From contig NZ_BIMD01000034.1 in the NCBI RefSeq assembly GCF_004000905.1, positions 1 through 63,665 of the forward strand: 63,665 nt of DNA, given 5' to 3'. The position numbers and the translations under genes were made by a program. Of this stretch, positions 8,140 to 17,688 are shown one piece after another. The stretch is from Paenibacillus humicus NBRC 102415 (GTDB lineage Bacteria; Bacillota; Bacilli; Paenibacillales; Paenibacillaceae). The notes under the pieces are model-generated. The model was not told the origin of the DNA. It worked only from the letters and a program-made list of their open reading frames with translations, and ran no database searches. The first letter of the stretch is position 1, and each line of letters begins with the position of its first letter.

Positions 8140-8718
8140 ATGGCAATAGAAGTGGGCGCCAAATTACAGGGCAAAGTGACAGGCATTACTCATTTTGGGG
8201 CATTCGTCGATTTGTCGGGGGGTGTCACCGGCCTCGTACACATCTCCGAGATTGCCGATAATTACGTGAAGGACGTCAAGGACCATTTGAAGCTGGAGGA
8301 CTTGGTGACGGTCAAAGTCATCAACATCGACCAAGGCGGCAAAATCGGTCTGTCCATCAAGCAGGCGATTGACCGGCCGGAAGGCAGCGCGCCACCTGCT
8401 CGCGAGCGCTTCAACCGCGAAGGCGGATCCGGCGGCCCAGGCGGCGGATTCGGACGCGGCCCAGGCGGACCTGGAGGTCCAGGCGGCGCCGGACGCGGTC
8501 CGGGCGGCGGTGGAGGCTTCGGCGGCGGAGGCCGTGGACCTGGAGGCGGCGGCGGAGGCCGTCCGTTCAACAAGTCCGGCGCAGGACGTCCTGCTTTTGG
8601 CAAGCCCTCCTTTGAGGATAAGATGTCCCGTTTCCTAAAAGACAGCGAAGAACGGATCTCGTCGCTCAAGAAGAATACCGAAGGCAAACGCGGCGGACGC
8701 GGAGCCAAGCGGGTCTAA
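8140..8718 (+). CDS. yabR: S1 RNA-binding protein YabR with glycine-rich tail
   Basis: A 192-residue protein. Residues 1-75 are an S1 OB-fold (VGAKLQGKVTGITHFGAFVDL, then GLVHISEI) that binds RNA. Residues about 85-145 are a low-complexity Gly/Pro/Arg stretch of GGPGG and GRGPGG units, and the last 45 residues are basic and helical. B. subtilis YabR is about 128 residues and lacks so long a glycine tract, so the tail is an elaboration. The ATG at 8140 follows AGGGAGG. Its own promoter and terminator make it a single-gene unit. Its exact role is unknown; translation or RNA metabolism is likely. Confidence 0.88.
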   Translation: MAIEVGAKLQGKVTGITHFGAFVDLSGGVTGLVHISEIADNYVKDVKDHLKLEDLVTVKVINIDQGGKIGLSIKQAIDRPEGSAPPARERFNREGGSGGPGGGFGRGPGGPGGPGGAGRGPGGGGGFGGGGRGPGGGGGGRPFNKSGAGRPAFGKPSFEDKMSRFLKDSEERISSLKKNTEGKRGGRGAKRV

Positions 8719-8746
8719 CAGCAATTGGACGGATAGACCCCGGAGA

Positions 8747-8777
8747 ACAGAGCCCTTATTGGGGCTCTGTTTTTTTG
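8747..8777 (+). terminator. Rho-independent terminator after yabR
   Basis: Perfect 9-bp stem ACAGAGCCC (8747-8755) and GGGCTCTGT (8762-8770), six-base loop, then a run of seven T. It marks the end of the conserved block and the left border of the pilus island. Confidence 0.95.
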
Positions 8778-8992
8778 GCGTTTCGAGGGCTTCAGAGATG
8801 CTTCGGTTTCCCGTTCTAGGGGATGGCGACTAGAATTTCGGATTTGCAGCGACAGCCTATCGGCATGGCAATGAATACTGAGCCCTTAGACCCTATAAAG
8901 TTCCCTTGTTTATTCCAAAAGACCTAACGGAGGCTCCCGATTCTGACGATGATAGGGAATATAGCATCAACCAGATTGCGGAGGTTATCATC

Positions 8993-9571
8993 ATGCGCAA
9001 ACCAGGCGGCAGCGGGGGAGAAGAAGGATTCACTCTGGTCGAAATCATGGCCTCGATCGTGATTCTGTCGGTCGTTTCGTTGACGCTGAGCGGGTTCTTC
9101 ATTCAAGCGATGTCTTATTCCAAGCACAACCAGAGCAAGACGATCGCCGTTCAGCTCGGGCGCAACGCGCTCTCTTATCTTCAGAAGCAGCCTTTCCAGC
9201 CGCTCAAGGATTATCTCTCCAAGGCGGAGGACGGCGCTTCGCTCCGGATTCTAAGCGGCGAAGCCTGTTCAAGTCCATCCGGAAAGGAAGCATGTCAAGG
9301 ACTGGCGAAAAATCCGGCCGTCCTCCAGCAGGTGCTGCATCCTGACATCAACGGAGTACGGTATACCGTGTCGGTCCGTTATCAGGAGAGCCTTGCTCCC
9401 GGACTCCAGCTGATCCCGGACGAGCTGGATGAAGTTCGCAAGGGCGATGGAACGCAAAGCCGGATCGACCGATACCTGCTGCCTGTCATCGTGACGGTGG
9501 CTCCGTATTCGGGAAGTCCCGGCGATAGCGTGGAAGTGGAGGGGTATTTGACCGATGAAACGATTCGTTGA
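8993..9571 (+). CDS. Type IV pilin-like protein (PilV/PulG-like minor prepilin)
   Basis: A 192-residue prepilin. A 12-residue leader ends in glycine and is followed by FTLVE, with Glu at position +5 of the mature chain and a 20-residue hydrophobic helix (IMASIVILSVVSLTLSGFFIQA), the class III signal recognised by a prepilin peptidase. The globular part has one close pair of cysteines (GEACSSPSGKEAC). The ATG at 8993 lies seven bases from GCGGAGGT; in-frame codons back to 8906 are open but would extend the leader. It is the first of three overlapping genes coding for pilin-like proteins, so a minor or initiating pilin is likely. Confidence 0.85.
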   Translation: MRKPGGSGGEEGFTLVEIMASIVILSVVSLTLSGFFIQAMSYSKHNQSKTIAVQLGRNALSYLQKQPFQPLKDYLSKAEDGASLRILSGEACSSPSGKEACQGLAKNPAVLQQVLHPDINGVRYTVSVRYQESLAPGLQLIPDELDEVRKGDGTQSRIDRYLLPVIVTVAPYSGSPGDSVEVEGYLTDETIR

Positions 9572-10118
9572 CCGTCTCCGCAAGGAGGACGGAGGGTTTA
9601 CGCTGATCGAGCTGATCGCCGCTCTCAGCCTGCTGTCGGTTGTCCTGGGCGTTATCTACGCGACGATTACGTTCGGGATGAGCTCCTATGAGCGGGTGAA
9701 GATTCAGAATTCCTTGCGCGATGAAGGCGATCTGGCCATGACGGCCATTATGACCAAGCTGTATGCATACGGTCCGGCCAAGCTGGCGCAGCTGGATGCC
9801 GGCAGCGGCGTCAGGCTGATTCCCGCTTTTGCAGAAACGCAAGCGGAAGTCGTCCGTATCGGCAAGGATGCCAATGGCAAAGGAACGTTGTTTATAGGGA
9901 AAAATCCAGCCGTGCTCGAAGAGACGGATTCCGGAGACGCTTTGGATCTGACGTCTTCGCTCGTGACAGAGGGAGAAGCCTCCTCCTCCATCCTTCTGGG
10001 CTGCGAGGACGGAGGCAAGGAATGCGCCAGCGGCCTGCTGACGATCCGATTGAGATTGCTGCAATCATATGGGGGGAGGGATTACACGCTTGATTTGGAG
10101 AGCCGGTTCGGATTCTAG
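9555..10118 (+). CDS. Type IV pilin-like protein (PilW-like minor prepilin)
   Basis: A 187-residue prepilin with a 14-residue basic leader ending KEDGG, cut before FTLIELIAALSLLSVVLGVIYATI, with Glu at +5. The C-terminal domain has a cysteine pair (LGCEDGGKEC). It overlaps the previous gene by 17 bases and the next one by about 30, so the three are probably made in fixed ratio. By position and size it resembles PilW/GspJ-type minor pilins; sequence similarity beyond the N-terminus cannot be judged here. Confidence 0.83.
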   Translation: MKRFVDRLRKEDGGFTLIELIAALSLLSVVLGVIYATITFGMSSYERVKIQNSLRDEGDLAMTAIMTKLYAYGPAKLAQLDAGSGVRLIPAFAETQAEVVRIGKDANGKGTLFIGKNPAVLEETDSGDALDLTSSLVTEGEASSSILLGCEDGGKECASGLLTIRLRLLQSYGGRDYTLDLESRFGF

Positions 10119-12210
10119 AAGGCGTGCCCTTCACCTAAGCGACGATAGGGGTTCGTCGCTGCTGCTCGTCGTCTTTCTTATTCTCCTGCTTACCATGCTC
10201 GGAGTGGCCGTGCTGGGAGCCGCCCTTGGAGGGGCGATGCGGACGGAGCGCAGCGAGGAGAACGTGCAGAGCCTTCATCTGGCCCAGAAGGGGCTGGACG
10301 AGGCGATCGCCGCCATCTATGAGAGGTTCAACAACCGGACCATCGATCCCGATGATCTCGGCAACCAGCTGACGAGCTTTACGAAAAGCTTCAACGAGCA
10401 GCTTGGAGATATGAAGGGCGGCAGCAAGCTTGATGCGGCGGCCCCGCCATTTTACCAGGTTGTCAGCGTACGCTGCACAAAAGAAGAAGAGGGGTCGGGG
10501 CGCTGCCTTCCTCCAGGATCGGGCGGCGCTGCGGCGGATTATCAATACTCGCTGACTGTGACGGCCGAAGCTCAGGTTGATGGAGCCCTACGCCGGCTGC
10601 AGCAGGTCATCGTCCTCGATACGTATCCGGACTTTCTGAAGTACGCATTCGGTTCGGAAGGCCTGCTGACGGTTCACGGCGCGCCTTATTTTATGGGCAA
10701 TCTGTATGCCGGCCAAGGCTTAAGGATGAACGATGCCGCAGAGTTCATTTATCAGTCGGTAGAGCGGACGCAGAAGTCGCAGTTCATGTATCTGAAGCCG
10801 AAGCTCGGCGTGAATGGGAATCCGGTCGACGGTTCCGGCAGATTGATTACCGGCAATCCGCAAAATCTTTATTATGGCTATGGCCCCACATATGGAAGCG
10901 GAGTTCCCGGCGGGTACATTCCTTTCTACGACAAAAGCTTGAATGGGACCATCACGTCCGCGGAGAAGGCGGTTACGCATGGGCTTGCAGATGTCATTGA
11001 TCCGATGCCGGCTCAGAAATTCGTGTCCATCGACGTGCTGAGCTCCTTCTTGGACAAGGTGGGGGATTCGCTCGGAGACCGGAGCGAGAGGGGAGAGCTG
11101 GCGTACAGGCTGGATCGGACGGTTATTCAAAATGTCTATGCCGCCGGGCAGGCGCCGGGTTTGGTCACGAAGCTGCGAAAAGATTATGCCGGCTCCTATG
11201 AGGACTTGAAGAGCATGCCGCCGCTTCCGCTAGAACCCGTTATGCCCGACATTCTTCTTCAACCGTCGCCTCAGGAGCCGAATCCCGCTTCCGATGCGGG
11301 AGATGCGGCGGAAGGCGGAACGGGGACCGGAATCCCGGTCGCCGAAGCTCCAGCAGATCCGGCTTGGGACGAGTATGAGGCCGCTCTCGCAGAGTATCAG
11401 CAGATGCTGGAGACGTACAACCAGGAAATGGATGATTATAACCGTAAAATCGATGTGCTCGGGGGCAAGCTGGCCACGATAGGAATGAGAACCGAAAACG
11501 TGAAGCGTCCCTCCTCAGCGATTATCGACGGTCCCCTGGTGCTCGGTCCCAACTTGAAATCGATCGACTTCGCCAATAAAGGGCGCAGCAACTGGCTGAT
11601 CGTAAACGGCGATCTTATTCTTCAAGGGAATAAGGAGGATGCCGCCGACAAGCTGCGGCTGCGGGGCAATCTGCTCGTGACAGGCAATGTCGAGATTTCA
11701 GGCCAGGTAGATGTGGATGCCACCATCTTGGCGCTGGGACGCACCGATATACGCGACGCGGCGATCCGGGGATTGAAGCTCTCGGGAGATACAAGCAAAA
11801 GGGAGCTCGTGCTCATCGGTCTCGGACCTATCGGCCTGTACCGGGTCGATTCGTTCCAGCGGCTGGACGAGCAGGGATACGATTCGGCGGCGGAGCGCGA
11901 GCGTCAGGTGCTGGACGCATTCTTGTACACGGACAGCTCGGCGAGCCTATATGGGGTCGGCAGCGCTTTCTGGCTGAACGGCGGCTTCTTTTCCAAAGGC
12001 AATCTGACGCTCAATGCGACTCTCGGCTCCACGACAGAGAACGCCGCGGAGGGCCGGCTGATCTTTGCGGAGCAATCAGGCTTGAATGAGAAGCAGGCGC
12101 GTTTCATCATCGAATACAACGATCAAGTCTTTGCCCATCAGAATGTCGCTCTGCCGCGAGTGAACAAGGTCCGGCTGACGACGGGACCGCTGAAGCTGCT
12201 GAAGCATTGA
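10090..12210 (+). CDS. Large PilX-like membrane-anchored protein with beta-helix-like C-terminus
   Basis: About 706 residues. After a short basic start, DDRGSSLLLVVFLILLLTMLGVAVLGAA forms one membrane helix, followed by an ALQ/A-type segment (SLHLAQKGLDEAIAAIYE) like the PilX N-terminus, but without the FTLIE prepilin motif. A proline/acid-rich linker (about 377-417) and a coiled coil (about 428-466) lead to repeated short strands (about 480-600; WLIVNGDLILQG, LLVTGNVEISGQVDVDATI) that look like a bactofilin-type right-handed beta-helix. The TTG at 10090 has a strong GGGGGGAGGG nine bases upstream; an ATG at 10069 is the alternative. Its size is far above ordinary minor pilins. Function is inferred from the operon only. 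Confidence 0.72.
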   Translation: MIWRAGSDSRRRALHLSDDRGSSLLLVVFLILLLTMLGVAVLGAALGGAMRTERSEENVQSLHLAQKGLDEAIAAIYERFNNRTIDPDDLGNQLTSFTKSFNEQLGDMKGGSKLDAAAPPFYQVVSVRCTKEEEGSGRCLPPGSGGAAADYQYSLTVTAEAQVDGALRRLQQVIVLDTYPDFLKYAFGSEGLLTVHGAPYFMGNLYAGQGLRMNDAAEFIYQSVERTQKSQFMYLKPKLGVNGNPVDGSGRLITGNPQNLYYGYGPTYGSGVPGGYIPFYDKSLNGTITSAEKAVTHGLADVIDPMPAQKFVSIDVLSSFLDKVGDSLGDRSERGELAYRLDRTVIQNVYAAGQAPGLVTKLRKDYAGSYEDLKSMPPLPLEPVMPDILLQPSPQEPNPASDAGDAAEGGTGTGIPVAEAPADPAWDEYEAALAEYQQMLETYNQEMDDYNRKIDVLGGKLATIGMRTENVKRPSSAIIDGPLVLGPNLKSIDFANKGRSNWLIVNGDLILQGNKEDAADKLRLRGNLLVTGNVEISGQVDVDATILALGRTDIRDAAIRGLKLSGDTSKRELVLIGLGPIGLYRVDSFQRLDEQGYDSAAERERQVLDAFLYTDSSASLYGVGSAFWLNGGFFSKGNLTLNATLGSTTENAAEGRLIFAEQSGLNEKQARFIIEYNDQVFAHQNVALPRVNKVRLTTGPLKLLKH

Positions 12211-12223
12211 GAGAACGGACAGA

Positions 12224-12260
12224 AAAGAACCCGGAAGGCTCGCTGCCTTCCGGGTTCTTT
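12224..12260. terminator. Bidirectional terminator between convergent genes
   Basis: A perfect 16-bp stem, arms 12224-12239 and 12245-12260, with a five-base loop. It has T residues after the right arm on the plus strand and a T-rich tail on the minus strand, so it can end both the minor-pilin operon and the opposing giant gene. Confidence 0.88.
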
Positions 12261-12414
12261 GGTATTGGGGAGATTCGTTGGCTCTGCAGACCTTTTATTC
12301 CATCGGGATGATCGCGATAGCGATTGGAAGCAGCGGCTCCCATGTTCAGCCGGGGTCTCAGCTTGGTTCCCGCTCCACCGGAATATCAGGCAGCGGCTCT
12401 GCCAGCGGCATCAA

Positions 12415-15400
12415 TTAATACCGGTCGCCGGCCGGAGCCGATACGGTCACCTGGACGCTGCGCTTGATGCCGGTGTTGCCGTATGTTGCGGTCAATGTGG
12501 CCGATCCTCTATTTTTGGCTTTGACCAAGCCGTTCTCGACGGCAGCGACATTGACATTGCTGCTCGTCCAGACGAGCTGGGAGCTGACCCGCTCGAAGTA
12601 GGACTTGTCCGGCAGCACGGTCAGAACCTTGTCGAGTCCCTTGGTGTCATTCTGGGTCATGGCTAGCGTTTGCGGCAATCGATAATCGACAACGGCCATG
12701 GTTTTGGTTTTGAACGGAACGTAGCCTGCGTTCAAGGCAATCTGTGCCTTCAGCGTCACGGAGCCGGGCGACAGGCCGGTTATAGCCGCATGATTGCTGT
12801 CCGGAGTTATGCGGACCCTCGTCTCGCCCGATGAGACCAGCCATTGCAGCTTGCCTAGCGGAAGGGATTCTCCAGCTGCCCAGCTTGCCGTCGCTGTCGT
12901 GGATTGGCCGACAAGCAGCAGATCGCCGATGCCGGCGATCTGGAGCTGAGGCTCCAATACGGTTACGGCCAATTCGCGTCTAATCGTTCCTCCGGTTTCA
13001 AGATTGGCCTGATATCGGGCTTGAATGGTGGCAGTGCCCTTGCCGACGGCCGTCAAGACGCCATTGTCGTTGACTTGAACAACGTTGGCGTTGCTGCTTG
13101 TCCAGCTGATATCCGGGACAATTGTGGAAGCCTGGGCATTCGGCATGACGCTCAGGCCGTTGTCTTTGAGAGACAGCTTTTCTCCCTTAATCATCGGAGA
13201 GAGCTCCTCCAGCAGCCTGAAATCGACAACGGTAAACGTCTTGGTTGCGCTCGCCGGCGCTGCATCTTCATCCGATAAAGGCACGGATGCTTGGACCTGT
13301 ACGGTTCCGGGCGCCTTTGCCGTCAGCGAGGCTTGTCCCGGATGGCCGGCGGAAGGATTCAGGCTGGCCGTCGAATCGGAGCCGCTAGCCAAGGACCAGC
13401 TCAAGCCATCCATCGAGCGGCCGTTCTCCGGGTCCATCCATCCGGCTTGGAGGGTCAGCGACTGTCCTGGCGCAAGTCGATCCGCAGGGGCATCGAGGCT
13501 GAGCTGCGGTGCTTGGACCGTTACCGTCAAGCTGCGGGTGATCAGCCCGCCTGCCGCTCCGTTAGCCCGGTAGGATGCCGTCAGCGTCGCTATGCCCTCA
13601 TTTAAGCCCGTGAGGCTGTAGCCGTCTTTGGGGCTGGCTGCGACTTTCGCAATGGAGCTGTTGCTGCTCGTCCATACGATGCCGGCAAGGATATCGGCTT
13701 TCAAGCTATCGGGATTCGCTTCCTGAATCAGTGAATTCAAGCTGGCAAGCCGATCTCCTTTGCTCATTCGATATGCATCCTTGGTTTGGAAGTCCACAAT
13801 GGCAAAAGATCTCGATGCTTCCGTAGTGTAGGCTTCGCTCATAGGGAGCGATGCCTTGAGCGTGCCGGTTCCGGGCTTCAGCGCGGTCAGCTCAAGGCTG
13901 GATGGAGCTGACCGCTCCGTTTTAGCCAAGCTTGAAGGGGCGGATTCCAGCGACCAGACCAGCTTGGCAAAATCGAGATTTACGGTCGGATTCGATGATC
14001 CGACGGCAGCGGTCAGCGATTGGTTGACTGCAATACGGTCATACAGCCCCGACAGCTTGAGTCCGGGATCGATGATGGCGATGTCCTTGTACAGCGTCAG
14101 GGCGAATCCCGTTTCCATTCGCAATGCTGCCGAGGCCCGGACCGGATCCGTGGTCGGCTTGAGCGCTGCAAACGATGCCCCTGAAGAGGTCCCGCTGGAG
14201 ATGGAGCCGCCTTGTCCGGTAGACCAAGCTGCCGAATAGGCGGGCACGCTTGTACTGGACGGCCAACTCACTGTCAGCGGAGTCGTTTCTCCCGGCAGCA
14301 GGCTGTTCTTGCCGGACTGGAGCGACGGTGCGGCGGCAATGGAGATATCCATAGTCCGGACGTTCAGCGTGATGATTTCGTTATTGCCAAGCTTTTGACG
14401 CGTCTCCAGCCGCAAGATGCCTCTTCCGGCCTGTGATGCGGCCAGCCGCTTGCTTTGAGTCGAGCTGCCGGACAGCGAGGAACCGGCTGCGCCAGCTGTC
14501 GGAGTCCATGACCAGAGGTAATCGATCGGCCGCGCGGCCGCGTCCACAGGCTGAACCGATCCCCAGACGCGGGACCACTCGGCAAGATTGTCCCCGGTCA
14601 CAATGACGGAAGGCCCGCTCAGCCTCAGGTCCGGTTCCGTGACGGCAATCGTGACGGTCTGGCTGGTGTAGGTATGCAGATTGGTTTTTACGGTGGCGGA
14701 GACGACATATTCGCCAGGCTGCGTCGGATACAAAGCGCCGGTCCAGGTTTTATTGTCCGTGCCTTTCTTCTCCTCCACGCCCCTGTCGCCTTCCCTCTGA
14801 GGAGTCACCGACCATTCCACTCCCGCGGCGCTTACGATTTCACCGGTTGATTTGAGCAGGGATGCCTGCAGGCCGATCCGGCTGCCGAGCACGTATCGCA
14901 GCTGTCCGTCGGCAGTAGCGATCGAAAGGCCCGTCTGGATGACCCGGACCGTCGCCGAGGAGCTGATGCCTGTAATGCCGTCCGTTACGGTAATGACGGA
15001 GCTGGAGTTCTCCTTGAGCCCGGTCACCGTGCCGTTGTCGTTGACGATGACGGCATTTGGATTGCTGGATGTCCACGTAAGCCGAGACAGCGTCGCGTCG
15101 GCGGGATCATAGGAAGGGAGCAGCTTGTAGCTGTCTCCTTTGCCCAGCTCGGCTCCGGTGATCTCCAGCCTTGTCAGCGGCACGACCGCCTCCAGCGACA
15201 CCGCATTGAATGAGGCCTCTGAAGCCGTCAGCTGCCCGATGTTGCGGAAGCCGAGCGATGCGGAGCTGAGGGAATAGCTTCCCGTCTGCAAGGCTTTGGC
15301 GGTCAGGGAGAAGGTTACGGGGCTCGCCGAGTACAAGGTGCCGGACGCATCCGGCCGGTACTGGATATCGGCCAGATTGCCGCTAATCGTATAGCCCTCG

Positions 15401-17688
15401 GCCAAGGTGCCGGTTTTGGAGAAGCCGGCCGGGAGGCCGCTCACCTCGATGTTCGCCGGCAGCTTCTCCGTGAAGGTCGGGGAGGCGATGACCATCCGGC
15501 TCTCTTCGCCCTGACGGTTCTGCACCGGCTGCGGCAGGATGCGATAGTTCAGCTGAAAATCCTTGCCCCGAACGGCCATCGATTCCTTCAACAGGCCATC
15601 GATGCTTCTGGAAACCTGGAGATCCGCCGATACGACCCGAATCTTGACCGGGATGACGACCTCCGATTTGGCTCCCTGCTTGTCCTGCACCGAAAATTTG
15701 ACCTCGATATCTCCGCCCTTCGGGAGAGGATTGGGATACGATTCCGAGATCAGAGCTCCCGAGAGCGCCTGGCTGGACTGGTATTTGGTTTCCGTGACCT
15801 TTTTGCCGTCCTTGGTGTAGGTGAATTCGACCTTGGCCTGCAGCTTGCGGTCATTGAGATCCAGATCCTCCGGCGTGAAGCTCACCGGAATGTTCTGATA
15901 AGCCGGTATGATGTTGTCGGCGGCCGCGCTGTAGGCGACCGGAAGCTGCACGTTCAGATCGGGCTTGTGGTTGGACCCCATGTAGGCCCGGTACATCGTG
16001 TTGACGAACAGCTGCTGCTCCCACTCCGGGAATGTGCTCGCTCCGGTCGTGAAGTTGTGTCCCGTGCCGGAGTAGGTCACGTTGCCCTTGGAGTAGGTGT
16101 AGTAGTGGTTGTAGCTGTCCTCGGGATCCCGGATGTTCGAGCCGCTGCCGCCGGTGATGTTGTACCAGGGCACGACGTCGGGATCTTCCAGGTCCAGCAT
16201 GAAATACTGGTCATGCGTGCTGGCGACCTTGGGCGTCCTTGCCTTGCCGCCCGAGTCGGTGAGCAGATTGAAAGGGAACCGGGTGAGCAGGCCGTCGTTC
16301 ACGTTCTGCACCGTGGTGGATGCGAGCCTCGCGTTGAGGCCGATATTCGTGTACGTGCCGGTCTGGCCGGTGCTTTTCTTGAAATTGCTCGTCCAGACGT
16401 TGTCGGTCGTGCCGCTGCTTATGTAGACGGTGTCGTGGGTGAACATGACGCTCTGGCCCGTCTTGATGAAGGCGTTGACGGCGTCCGCAGCCGGCTGGGA
16501 GATGCCGGCGCTGCCGTTGTACGAATCCTTGAAGCCGAAGATCAGCATGTCGTAGCGGCCGCTGATCTTGTCGTAGCTCGTTTCGGAGCCGGCCTTGTTG
16601 AAGCTCGTCATGTCGGTCGTTCGGATGGAAATGCTGTAGTCCTCGGACGACAGGAAGCTTTGGGTCAGGACGGAGTTCTGAGTGAGCGCGCTGTACGTGT
16701 TGCCGTTGGGCATCACCTGAAGAACGCTGATCTGCGTCAGCTTGTCCCGATAACGGATGACTCCGGACTCGTAATCCTTCAGGCCGCTGTCGGTGTCGAC
16801 CAGCTCAAGCTTCCAATAGTAGAGGCCGGAGAAGCCGCTCGGCATGCGGAAGCTGAGCTGGCCTGCCGAGCCCGCTGCGTCCGAGGAGGCTACGATCTGA
16901 TCCGTAACGTAAGGAAGGGAAGAGTCCTGGTTCAGGTACAGATTGGCCCGCAGGCCGGAGCGTGCAGGCTTGTCGTATTGAAACGTCAGCACGTCGCCCG
17001 CTCGGTAGATCTTGTCGGGGTTCAGCGTATAGTTGACCGGCGACGATGTCAGCTTGAGCTGCGGACGTTTGTCCAGCAGGCTGATGTATTTGGTCTGGGC
17101 CAGAGTGGAGCCTAAATTCTTGAGGCCGTTTGCGTCCAGGTACAGCACATTTTCCCGTTTGCCGGACGGGGTGTTGTAGGGGCTGAATTTTTCATAAAGG
17201 ACGCCTGGATTGGGAGCCCCGGCCTTGCCTTGATAGAGCAGCCCGTTTTTCGTGGCGCTGTCGCTGTAGAGCAGGACGAGCAGGCCTTTGTTGACGTAGC
17301 CGTCAATAAGAGCCTGGGCTTTCAGGCGTGTAATGTCGTTCAGGATATCCTTCGTTTTATGCGCCTTGTCCCGGTCGTCGTTGCTGGTCAGCAGGCCGAG
17401 GCTTTCGGGGTTGTATAGTCCCTTGCCGATATAGACCGCATCGTACAGGCCGTCGATGTCGGTCCGCATCGCGACGAACTTCTTCATGGAGAAGGTATCG
17501 ACCTTGTAGCTGGACCCCAGGCTGAGGTCGGTCGTGCCGGAATCGGTGATTTCCAGGATGCGCCATGGGTCGGCTGCGCTGGCGGCGGAAGCTGTGGAAG
17601 GAGCTTGGCCAGGCGGAAGCGGAAGGCATTGGATCAGAAGGAGCAGGATGAGCGAATAAAAGACGAGGGCGCGCCGACGGCGTGTCAT
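12415..17688 (-). CDS. Giant secreted protein with DUF5057-like N-terminus and Ig-like (Big_2) repeats
   Basis: A 1,757-residue secreted protein. The signal peptide (RRRR, then YSLILLLLIQCL) ends near ASAASA-ADP. Residues about 42-600 resemble the DUF5057 region found in Paenibacillus, with a stretch YDMLIFGFKDSYNG...VNAFIKTGQSVMFTHDT that looks like a glutamine-amidotransferase-like fold. The second half holds Ig-like repeats; the Big_2 hallmark WTSSN occurs near residues 869, 1336, 1526 and 1705. There is no LPXTG motif and no SLH domain, so wall attachment is not explained. The ATG follows AAGGAGAA. It lies convergent to the minor-pilin operon and divergent from pilB; a surface or pilus-associated adhesin is the best guess, and this is inference. 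Confidence 0.8.
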   Translation of the reverse strand: MTRRRRALVFYSLILLLLIQCLPLPPGQAPSTASAASAADPWRILEITDSGTTDLSLGSSYKVDTFSMKKFVAMRTDIDGLYDAVYIGKGLYNPESLGLLTSNDDRDKAHKTKDILNDITRLKAQALIDGYVNKGLLVLLYSDSATKNGLLYQGKAGAPNPGVLYEKFSPYNTPSGKRENVLYLDANGLKNLGSTLAQTKYISLLDKRPQLKLTSSPVNYTLNPDKIYRAGDVLTFQYDKPARSGLRANLYLNQDSSLPYVTDQIVASSDAAGSAGQLSFRMPSGFSGLYYWKLELVDTDSGLKDYESGVIRYRDKLTQISVLQVMPNGNTYSALTQNSVLTQSFLSSEDYSISIRTTDMTSFNKAGSETSYDKISGRYDMLIFGFKDSYNGSAGISQPAADAVNAFIKTGQSVMFTHDTVYISSGTTDNVWTSNFKKSTGQTGTYTNIGLNARLASTTVQNVNDGLLTRFPFNLLTDSGGKARTPKVASTHDQYFMLDLEDPDVVPWYNITGGSGSNIRDPEDSYNHYYTYSKGNVTYSGTGHNFTTGASTFPEWEQQLFVNTMYRAYMGSNHKPDLNVQLPVAYSAAADNIIPAYQNIPVSFTPEDLDLNDRKLQAKVEFTYTKDGKKVTETKYQSSQALSGALISESYPNPLPKGGDIEVKFSVQDKQGAKSEVVIPVKIRVVSADLQVSRSIDGLLKESMAVRGKDFQLNYRILPQPVQNRQGEESRMVIASPTFTEKLPANIEVSGLPAGFSKTGTLAEGYTISGNLADIQYRPDASGTLYSASPVTFSLTAKALQTGSYSLSSASLGFRNIGQLTASEASFNAVSLEAVVPLTRLEITGAELGKGDSYKLLPSYDPADATLSRLTWTSSNPNAVIVNDNGTVTGLKENSSSVITVTDGITGISSSATVRVIQTGLSIATADGQLRYVLGSRIGLQASLLKSTGEIVSAAGVEWSVTPQREGDRGVEEKKGTDNKTWTGALYPTQPGEYVVSATVKTNLHTYTSQTVTIAVTEPDLRLSGPSVIVTGDNLAEWSRVWGSVQPVDAAARPIDYLWSWTPTAGAAGSSLSGSSTQSKRLAASQAGRGILRLETRQKLGNNEIITLNVRTMDISIAAAPSLQSGKNSLLPGETTPLTVSWPSSTSVPAYSAAWSTGQGGSISSGTSSGASFAALKPTTDPVRASAALRMETGFALTLYKDIAIIDPGLKLSGLYDRIAVNQSLTAAVGSSNPTVNLDFAKLVWSLESAPSSLAKTERSAPSSLELTALKPGTGTLKASLPMSEAYTTEASRSFAIVDFQTKDAYRMSKGDRLASLNSLIQEANPDSLKADILAGIVWTSSNSSIAKVAASPKDGYSLTGLNEGIATLTASYRANGAAGGLITRSLTVTVQAPQLSLDAPADRLAPGQSLTLQAGWMDPENGRSMDGLSWSLASGSDSTASLNPSAGHPGQASLTAKAPGTVQVQASVPLSDEDAAPASATKTFTVVDFRLLEELSPMIKGEKLSLKDNGLSVMPNAQASTIVPDISWTSSNANVVQVNDNGVLTAVGKGTATIQARYQANLETGGTIRRELAVTVLEPQLQIAGIGDLLLVGQSTTATASWAAGESLPLGKLQWLVSSGETRVRITPDSNHAAITGLSPGSVTLKAQIALNAGYVPFKTKTMAVVDYRLPQTLAMTQNDTKGLDKVLTVLPDKSYFERVSSQLVWTSSNVNVAAVENGLVKAKNRGSATLTATYGNTGIKRSVQVTVSAPAGDRY

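Noticed and set aside
8400-8575. CRISPR-like or tandem repeat array
   Set aside because: The repeats are codon-level glycine repeats within the S1 protein gene, with no spacers.
8781-8992. Possible c-di-GMP riboswitch before the minor-pilin operon
   Set aside because: Such switches precede pilus genes in some Firmicutes, but the conserved GGGCAAACC and ACGCAAAGC parts are absent.
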